From contig DUGQ01000118.1 of NCBI GenBank assembly GCA_013331315.1, positions 1 through 10,689 on the forward strand: DNA of 10,689 nt, written 5' to 3'. Source of the stretch: Thermoplasmata archaeon (lineage in GTDB: Archaea > Thermoplasmatota > Thermoplasmata > UBA10834). Position 1 is the first letter of the stretch. Each line of letters opens with the position of its first letter. Both the position numbers and the translations under genes were made by a program. The notes beneath the pieces are model-generated. The model saw only the letters and a list, made by a program, of their open reading frames with translations, searched no databases and had not been told where the DNA came from. This document shows positions 6,969 to 10,689 of this stretch, in pieces.

Positions 6969-7403
6969 TCAACCAGAAGCCACGGCCGTTTCCCCTGGCC
7001 ACTTCCACGCATGCCATATGATAAGCAGGGTGATCAGGACTTCCACCGCTCCGAAGAAGACGTAGTACGCGTCGGGCTCCGTGAAGGCGGCGAGGTTCAC
7101 ACCAGTGTAGCCAATGGCCACGAGTATGTTTGCCGGGCGGTTCGTCTTCGCGGGCAGGGCTACGGAGAGGAATATCATCATGATCGGAATCACCATCATT
7201 ATGGCGGCTGCGACCAGGGATTCAGGAGACCCAATCGGCAGGGCTTCCGCCATTATGTCCTCGATGACTCCAGGTTTGTACAGAGAGAGAAGGTCCCCGT
7301 ACACATAGCAGAACATCATCGACGCCCAGAGAGCAGCGAGCTTCGTCTTGATGTCCATCTTCGTGTCAGCCAACGACTTCGAAGTCTTCTTCTGCGAATC
7401 CAA
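6969..7403 (-). CDS. DUF6326 family four-span membrane protein (copy 2)
   Basis: A 144-residue paralog of the gene at 5520-5975, with the same architecture: DIKTKLAALWASMMFCYVYG in span 1, LYKPGVIEDIMAEALP, two central spans (MMVIPIMMIFLSVALPAKTN and the next one), and a final span ending LITLLIIWHAWKWP. Function is unknown. The frame is open from ATG 7490, which would add 29 residues not shared with copy 1. I place the start at TTG 7403 for three reasons: GGTGG (7408-7412) lies 4 bases before it, the protein then begins LDSQKKT exactly opposite MDSKEKT of copy 1, and a TATA-like ATAATAAT (7435-7442) lies 32 bases upstream, inside the supposed extension. The next gene downstream starts after a 220-base gap with its own promoter candidate, so this gene may be transcribed alone. 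Confidence 0.78.
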   Translation of the reverse strand: MDSQKKTSKSLADTKMDIKTKLAALWASMMFCYVYGDLLSLYKPGVIEDIMAEALPIGSPESLVAAAIMMVIPIMMIFLSVALPAKTNRPANILVAIGYTGVNLAAFTEPDAYYVFFGAVEVLITLLIIWHAWKWPGETAVASG

Positions 7404-7407
7404 TCTT

Positions 7408-7442
7408 CCACCAGTCGAGGACAACTTGTTCATCATTATTAT
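7408..7442 (-). promoter_or_regulatory. Candidate TATA box and SD that decide the DUF6326-2 start
   Basis: The minus strand carries ATAATAAT (7435-7442) and then GGTGG (7408-7412), 4 bases before TTG 7403. The predicted transcription start near 7412 would leave only about 9 leader bases, so the SD would lie at the very 5' end of the mRNA. This arrangement argues against translation from ATG 7490. Confidence 0.4.
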
Positions 7443-7742
7443 CAGATTCGCCAATTCGGCGATGCGCCATTCAAGGCGTTCACTTGCCATTCGACAAGGG
7501 CAATCGTCGCACCCGGATGTCAGAGTCCAACAGAATCGGGCTCGTGAATGCCGTCAATTCCGTTTCATGTTCGAGTGATTCCAGAGCCTCCAGGAAGAGA
7601 CGCCGTCCCGGTTTGGACCAATCGGCGGAGAATTGACACTGGACTGGCTCCCTCCGCACACTCCTTTGTCTTCCTCGAAAAGACATGAGACGAACGCCCC
7701 TCGCCAAACCTTTTTGCCCTCCTCTGCAATCCGCCCTCACTC
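7443..7742 (+). other. Divergent intergenic region, no confident gene
   Basis: This lies between the divergent DUF6326-2 and CXXCXGXG genes. A minus-strand frame runs from GTG 7740 to TGA 7480 (86 residues) and overlaps ATG 7490 by 11 bases, an arrangement sometimes seen in coupled genes. It has no SD, no span or motif I recognise, and would start almost back to back with the plus-strand gene, so I do not call it. No repeat or RNA gene was seen. Confidence 0.4.
7706..7716 (+). promoter_or_regulatory. Weak TATA-like site before the CXXCXGXG gene
   Basis: AAACCTTTTTG is the only AT-rich stretch in the right place, centred about 31 bases before ATG 7743. There is no Shine-Dalgarno sequence before that ATG, so a leaderless transcript is the natural reading. 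The box is a poor match to a TATA consensus. Confidence 0.3.
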
Positions 7743-8420
7743 ATGCGCAAACAAACACCCGATGTCAAGTTGATCTCCGCCACGTGCCCGAGATGCGGGG
7801 CGACTCTTCAACTACCGTGGAATATCCCGAGAACGGTTTGCGAGTACTGTGGGGGAGAAGTCCTCGTAAGCGCAATCGCCGACCAGACGCTTGCGTGTGA
7901 GGCGTGCCAGGGCTTCGGCCGAGTTAACATCTGCCCTTCTTGCCGCGGAACGGGAGTCTGCAGTTGGTCGATCAGAAAGTCCAGATCCGTGGTCAGGAGG
8001 ATCCTCGGCCTCGGACTCAGCGCTCGATGTGAAGATGGCCAATGCTCGAAGTGTCGGGGGACTGGCAGGCGCGGGTCAAGAGTCTGTACGGCGTGTGGCG
8101 GGACGGGCAAATGTCCACAGTGCCTTGGTACTGGAAAGTGTGTCGTGTGCCACGGCTTGGGCAACATTCCCCACCCAAACGGGTATGAGAAATGCTCCAT
8201 ATGCCATGGTGACGGAATGATAGTCCCTGGAGAGTGTGAGGGTGAGGCGCTGCCTGCCGTCTCCGTATGCCCCGCCTGCGAGAGGGAACTCCACTTTGTG
8301 AATCCTCAGTGTCCTTTCTGTGGTTTTGTGAGGCGCCCATGCCCTCGCTGCGGGGTGACTTGGGCTGAGGGCAGAGACTACTGCGAGAACTGCGGTTTCG
8401 GAAAGGCAACCAAGCACTAG
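7743..8420 (+). CDS. Cysteine-rich protein with seven CXXCXGXG zinc motifs between zinc ribbons
   Basis: A 225-residue soluble protein with 30 or so cysteines. Residues 15-36 form a zinc ribbon (CPRC...CEYC). Seven DnaJ-type CXXCXGXG motifs follow at 52-59 (CEACQGFG), 64-71 (CPSCRGTG), 101-108 (CSKCRGTG), 115-122 (CTACGGTG), 124-131 (CPQCLGTG), 133-140 (CVVCHGLG) and 151-158 (CSICHGDG). The C-terminus (176-217) is a double zinc ribbon: CPAC, CPFC, CPRC and CENC. DnaJ has four such motifs binding two zincs, but here there is no J domain and no substrate-binding beta domain. The motif number is odd and 72-100 interrupts the series with a basic, arginine-rich segment (RKSRSVVRRILGLGLSAR). A chaperone-like, thiol or RNA-binding role is conceivable, but none is shown. 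The ATG lacks an SD. It is divergent from DUF6326-2 and 337 bases before the GNAT gene. Confidence 0.8.
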   Translation: MRKQTPDVKLISATCPRCGATLQLPWNIPRTVCEYCGGEVLVSAIADQTLACEACQGFGRVNICPSCRGTGVCSWSIRKSRSVVRRILGLGLSARCEDGQCSKCRGTGRRGSRVCTACGGTGKCPQCLGTGKCVVCHGLGNIPHPNGYEKCSICHGDGMIVPGECEGEALPAVSVCPACERELHFVNPQCPFCGFVRRPCPRCGVTWAEGRDYCENCGFGKATKH

Positions 8421-8757
8421 TGTGATCCGGTACCTCCCGAAAACACCCGATAGGTCCAGTCAACTGAGTCGGGAACACCACCTGCCGTGGTCGCCGTTAG
8501 AAGAGCGGGCTTGGAGACTCAAGGCGAGATATTCACCTGGAGTACGCCGGGTTTGAAGGCTGGAGCCTGAGGGATTGAGGCGGAGCGCGAATCTGTCACA
8601 TCTCATGGGCACCGGATCGAACTGAAGCCACCCCTCATCTTCCGGGCCGCGGTCAACGGGCTTCGGATCCAGGCGCCGTGGTCCAATAAGCGAGTAGAAC
8701 GGACACCTAGGACGTCAAATCTAACTAGTCGCTGCACACATTGACTGACGATCGCCC
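8421..8757 (+). other. 337-base gap without a recognisable gene
   Basis: No tRNA, structured RNA signature or strong hairpin was found. In the frame of the preceding gene, codons are open from after a TAG at 8454-8456 to a TGA near 8567, and again from there to a TGA near 8746, without a start codon plus SD and without a motif I know. It could be non-coding, a decayed gene or an unrecognised RNA. The 3' part probably carries the promoter of the acetyltransferase gene. Confidence 0.5.
8716..8724 (+). promoter_or_regulatory. Weak TATA-like site before the acetyltransferase gene
   Basis: CAAATCTAA is the most AT-rich stretch at a suitable distance, centred about 38 bases before ATG 8758. No SD precedes that ATG (CGATCGCCC), so the mRNA would have a short leader of about a dozen bases. 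The match is weak. Confidence 0.25.
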
Positions 8758-9231
8758 ATGGCAATGGACCCTGATCTCAGGATAACAAGAACCACCGACT
8801 TACAGGAGATTTGGGAGCTCTGCAAGGAATCCGGATTGGACATGAAGGGCGGCCCCCTGAAGGACATCGTGGTTGCCTACGGCTGCTACGTTGATGGTGA
8901 GATGCTGGGGTGCGCCACGCTGCAGGAGGTCGAAGGAAGTTTCTTCCTTGAATATGTGGCAGTCGCCCCAGATCATAGGCTCAAAGGCATAGGTAGGCTC
9001 CTGGTCAGGGAGATCGAGGAAGAGGCGAGATCCCGGGGACTGGAGGAGCTATGGGCCAAGGCGAGGTCGCCTGGATTCTATGAAAGTATCGGATTCAGGA
9101 TCGCACCTCAGGATGAGGAGACTCCCAAGTCGCTGGACGGTTGCATCGGATGTCAACAGCTTCGGGTAACCTGCTTCCCTGCCATAGTGGTGAAGCAACT
9201 CAGGACCCGGTCTTCCTTGCCAGATGAGTGA
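8758..9231 (+). CDS. GNAT family N-acetyltransferase with C-terminal cysteine cluster
   Basis: A 157-residue cytoplasmic GNAT fold. The strand-turn-helix that binds acetyl-CoA is clear: LEYVAVAPDHRLKGIGRLLV (residues 64-83), with the RxxGxG loop at Arg74-Gly77-Gly79, followed by helix EIEEEARSRG and the closing FYESIGF (107-113). The family transfers acetyl from acetyl-CoA to an amine; the substrate cannot be read from sequence. The C-terminus adds a Cys129-X2-Cys132-X6-Cys139 cluster followed by PAIVVKQL. I recall similar C..C......C.P endings in some prokaryotic GNAT proteins, where a metal site is possible. ATG 8758 is chosen as first in frame; ATG 8764 is an alternative two codons later. 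No SD is present. The gene converges with DUF4386-2 across a 152-base gap. Confidence 0.82.
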   Translation: MAMDPDLRITRTTDLQEIWELCKESGLDMKGGPLKDIVVAYGCYVDGEMLGCATLQEVEGSFFLEYVAVAPDHRLKGIGRLLVREIEEEARSRGLEELWAKARSPGFYESIGFRIAPQDEETPKSLDGCIGCQQLRVTCFPAIVVKQLRTRSSLPDE

Positions 9232-9287
9232 CACTGGAATTGCGCCGCTGAAAGAGCCTAATCGGTCCCCTCAAGGAAGTCGTCCAA

Positions 9288-9297
9288 CCCGATCGGG
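9288..9297. repeat. 10-bp perfect palindrome between convergent genes
   Basis: CCCGATCGGG has no spacer and sits in the gap between the GNAT and DUF4386-2 stops, followed by a G-rich run on the plus strand. It may be chance in GC-rich DNA; a protein-binding site is possible but untested. Confidence 0.3.
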
Positions 9298-9383
9298 ATG
9301 GGGGCTTCGCCTTCTACTCGCCCCTACGGCCACCTCGCTGTGGGCACAACCAAGACTCTCATCTTGATCCGTCGCGCTCCACG

Positions 9384-10085
9384 TCAGCCAGCGCCGTCTC
9401 CACTCCCGACGGGAGGCCATCCTTCGATGCCCTTGAGGACAAGCCAGAAGCCAATCGCCAGTTCGAATGGCAGTATCAGGATGAAGAAGATCATCGCGAC
9501 TTCAGAGCCAGCGAGTTCGGCCAATAACCCAACGATTCCGACAGCAACCGCAAATATGCCAAAGGCAGAAATCACGCGAGGAATGGATCTCGAAGTGTAG
9601 AACATGTAGTACCATAGGATCCCACCCATGCAGTAGAACCACATGTGAATCGTCATCCCCGTTTGGTATACGCCGTCGTATAGGAACCCGCCCATCGATT
9701 GATAGAATGAGTCGGCGGGGGATCCCGAAGCTACGAAGTCCTGGCTCACCGGAATGAGCGCCAGGGCACCTAGCTGCATGATGGCATAGAAGGCCGCTTC
9801 TATCAACCAGAATCCAAGAGCCACGGTCGCCATCGTCTTGTTCTCCCTGGACAACACGACATAGAGAAGCACCGCCAGGAAAACGATGGCAGTGCTGTTC
9901 GCCATGCCGCCTATTATGCCGAGACGCACAAGGGGAACATCGTCCGAGATGTTCACCATGACCTCGGAGATGCTACCGGTTCCGCCCACAGATGTGAACA
10001 GCGATGAGACCAAGGTGGTGACGATGACAACCAGAAAAGCCACTCCCAGCAACTTGGGGACGTTGTTGAATGAACTCAGTTTCAT
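9384..10085 (-). CDS. DUF4386 family six-span membrane protein (copy 2)
   Basis: A 233-residue membrane protein with about six spans. It begins MKLSSFNNVPKLLGVAFLVV, with span 1 directly after a short polar start. The loop VLSRENKTMATVALGFWLIE corresponds to the family's conserved loop between the second and third spans. The last span has the DUF4386 ending LPFELAIGFWLVLKGIEGWP, comparable to LPLALVEMVLAAWLIIKGF of copy 1. The two copies share topology and these landmarks but are clearly diverged elsewhere, so the duplication is probably old. Function is unknown. ATG 10085 is well supported by GGAGGG (10093-10098) 7 bases before it and by a TATA-like box at 10171-10178. It is separated from the upstream zinc-ribbon gene by that promoter and by a hairpin. 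Confidence 0.8.
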   Translation of the reverse strand: MKLSSFNNVPKLLGVAFLVVIVTTLVSSLFTSVGGTGSISEVMVNISDDVPLVRLGIIGGMANSTAIVFLAVLLYVVLSRENKTMATVALGFWLIEAAFYAIMQLGALALIPVSQDFVASGSPADSFYQSMGGFLYDGVYQTGMTIHMWFYCMGGILWYYMFYTSRSIPRVISAFGIFAVAVGIVGLLAELAGSEVAMIFFILILPFELAIGFWLVLKGIEGWPPVGSGDGAG

Positions 10086-10170
10086 CTTGATGCCCTCCTC
10101 TGTTTCCTTGCTTCACAATCCGGGAATTTCACGGACGTTTCTTCCCCCGATTCATAATCGCCTTCAGTCA

Positions 10171-10178
10171 TTTAATAC
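10171..10178 (-). promoter_or_regulatory. TATA box of the DUF4386-2 gene
   Basis: The minus strand reads GTATTAAA in a stretch flanked by a G-rich segment upstream. A transcription start about 25 bases downstream (near 10149) would give a leader of about 60 bases containing the GGAGGG Shine-Dalgarno site. It is one of the two best TATA-like boxes in the window. Confidence 0.5.
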
Positions 10179-10211
10179 ATACTCCCCGCCCCCGTAGCCA
10201 TCCACAAGAGA

Positions 10212-10236
10212 TCCGATCAGCGAGGAACTGATCGGA
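10212..10236 (-). terminator. Perfect 9-bp hairpin directly after the zinc-ribbon gene
   Basis: TCCGATCAG (10212-10220) and CTGATCGGA (10228-10236) are exact reverse complements around a 7-base loop. On the minus strand the hairpin begins two bases after the TGA of the gene at 10239-10658, the position of a 3' end structure. It is followed by TCTCTTGTGG, only mildly T-rich. It may protect the 3' end, end transcription, or bind a protein. Confidence 0.5.
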
Positions 10237-10238
10237 GT

Positions 10239-10658
10239 TCAAACCCCTTTCCGTTCTTGGTTCTCTCCGTACACTGCTCTTTCGACTGATCTCACACGAG
10301 TCCACGCGACAGCACACACTAACACGAGGACCATGGAGAGGATGACGAAGTACACCGAGCCATATAGGTTGTCAACCACCAGAGCCATTGTCAAGAGGAA
10401 CAAGGCCAGCGGTATCAGCATAACGGTGGTGAGCAACGCCCATTTCCGAACCTGGCTTGAGCTCCAGGAAATGGTGTAGTATGGAGTTTCGAGTCGCCTA
10501 AGACCCTCTCTGTGAGGTCTGCTCGCGTCTTCCTCACAATGATTCCGGAGCAGCCAATCCGGAATATCAGTGGACCCGGGTGCCAGCAGCTTCCTGCCAC
10601 ATCTTCCGCAGTAGCGGTCATCAGAGGAATTCTCGTGATCACAGTCAGGGCACATCAT
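10239..10658 (-). CDS. Zinc-ribbon protein with two membrane spans, function unknown
   Basis: A 139-residue protein with an N-terminal zinc ribbon (Cys3-X2-Cys6 ... Cys17-X2-Cys20, MMCPDCDHENSSDDRYCGRC), a polar linker (21-72) and two adjacent hydrophobic spans (about 73-95 and 99-119), ending in a short basic tail (VRSVERAVYGENQERKGV). The ribbon and tail would be on the same side of the membrane, presumably the cytoplasm. Such small ribbon-plus-span proteins are common in archaea and are mostly uncharacterised. ATG 10658 is supported by GAGG 7 bases upstream; ATG 10655 is the next codon. The gene lies upstream of DUF4386-2 on the same strand but is separated from it by a hairpin and a TATA-like box, so cotranscription is uncertain. 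Confidence 0.72.
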   Translation of the reverse strand: MMCPDCDHENSSDDRYCGRCGRKLLAPGSTDIPDWLLRNHCEEDASRPHREGLRRLETPYYTISWSSSQVRKWALLTTVMLIPLALFLLTMALVVDNLYGSVYFVILSMVLVLVCAVAWTRVRSVERAVYGENQERKGV

Positions 10659-10689
10659 GCAGTTTCCTCATCTTGTAGCATACCATTGT

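Noticed and set aside
5554..7016. A 20-base identical string in both DUF6326 genes (5554-5573 and 6997-7016)
   Set aside because: It encodes the conserved WHAWKWP ending, where tryptophan has a single codon. It reflects paralogy rather than an attachment site or mobile repeat.
7480..7740. 86-residue minus-strand frame overlapping the ATG at 7490 by 11 bases
   Set aside because: It has no SD, no recognisable motif, and would start two bases from the divergent CXXCXGXG gene. The proposed coupling target (ATG 7490) is itself not the best start.
8017..8481. Minus-strand frames across the CXXCXGXG gene
   Set aside because: The plus frame has seven zinc motifs and clear ribbons, so the opposite frames are shadows.
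9300..9330. GGGGGCTTCGCC as a UUCG-loop terminator for the GNAT gene
   Set aside because: The stem is only three base pairs and the loop is not closed by the C-G pair of a stable UUCG tetraloop.

Overview
The window most likely comes from an archaeon, and the membrane-protein content and promoter style would suit a Thermoplasmatota-type genome; that lineage is an inference from gene content, not a proof. The signs are AT-rich TATA-like boxes about 25-35 bases before several genes (for example 3403-3410 and 10171-10178), a mixture of strong Shine-Dalgarno (SD) sites and apparently leaderless genes, ATG/GTG/TTG starts, and many small zinc-ribbon and multi-spanning membrane proteins. GC content is moderately high. 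No rRNA, tRNA, CRISPR array, insertion sequence or phage gene was seen.

Layout. Bases 3-461 (+) hold the C-terminal end of a saccharopine dehydrogenase-like oxidoreductase. It converges on a large secreted M28 zinc peptidase with a PA domain (560-2692, -). Behind it, also on the minus strand, are a ferritin-like four-helix protein (2880-3365) and an acyltransferase-3 family membrane protein (3499-4596, with coding potential running further upstream). From 4800 to 7403 there is a minus-strand run of small membrane proteins: a 47-residue single-span protein, a four-span protein with seven cysteines predicted on one membrane face, a DUF6326 protein, a DUF4386 protein and a second DUF6326 protein. 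Two plus-strand genes follow: a protein with seven CXXCXGXG (DnaJ-type) zinc motifs between zinc ribbons (7743-8420) and a GNAT acetyltransferase with a C-terminal cysteine cluster (8758-9231). The window ends with a second DUF4386 protein (9384-10085, -) and a zinc-ribbon/two-span membrane protein (10239-10658, -).

How the genes may work together. The only strong local theme is membrane proteins of unknown function. DUF4386 and DUF6326 each occur twice within about 4.6 kb, and the genes from 6746 down to 4800 are spaced like one transcription unit (gaps of 48, 60 and 18 bases). The cysteine-rich four-span protein and the 47-residue protein are the closest pair and are the best candidates for a functional partnership. 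The M28 peptidase, ferritin-like protein and acyltransferase look independently transcribed. Nothing here proves a new system; the least explained part is the 4800-7403 cluster.

Start sites needed care. The M28, DUF6326 and DUF4386-1 genes have better starts than the longest open frame suggests, and two genes (ferritin-like and acyltransferase) look as if one base is missing near their 5' ends.
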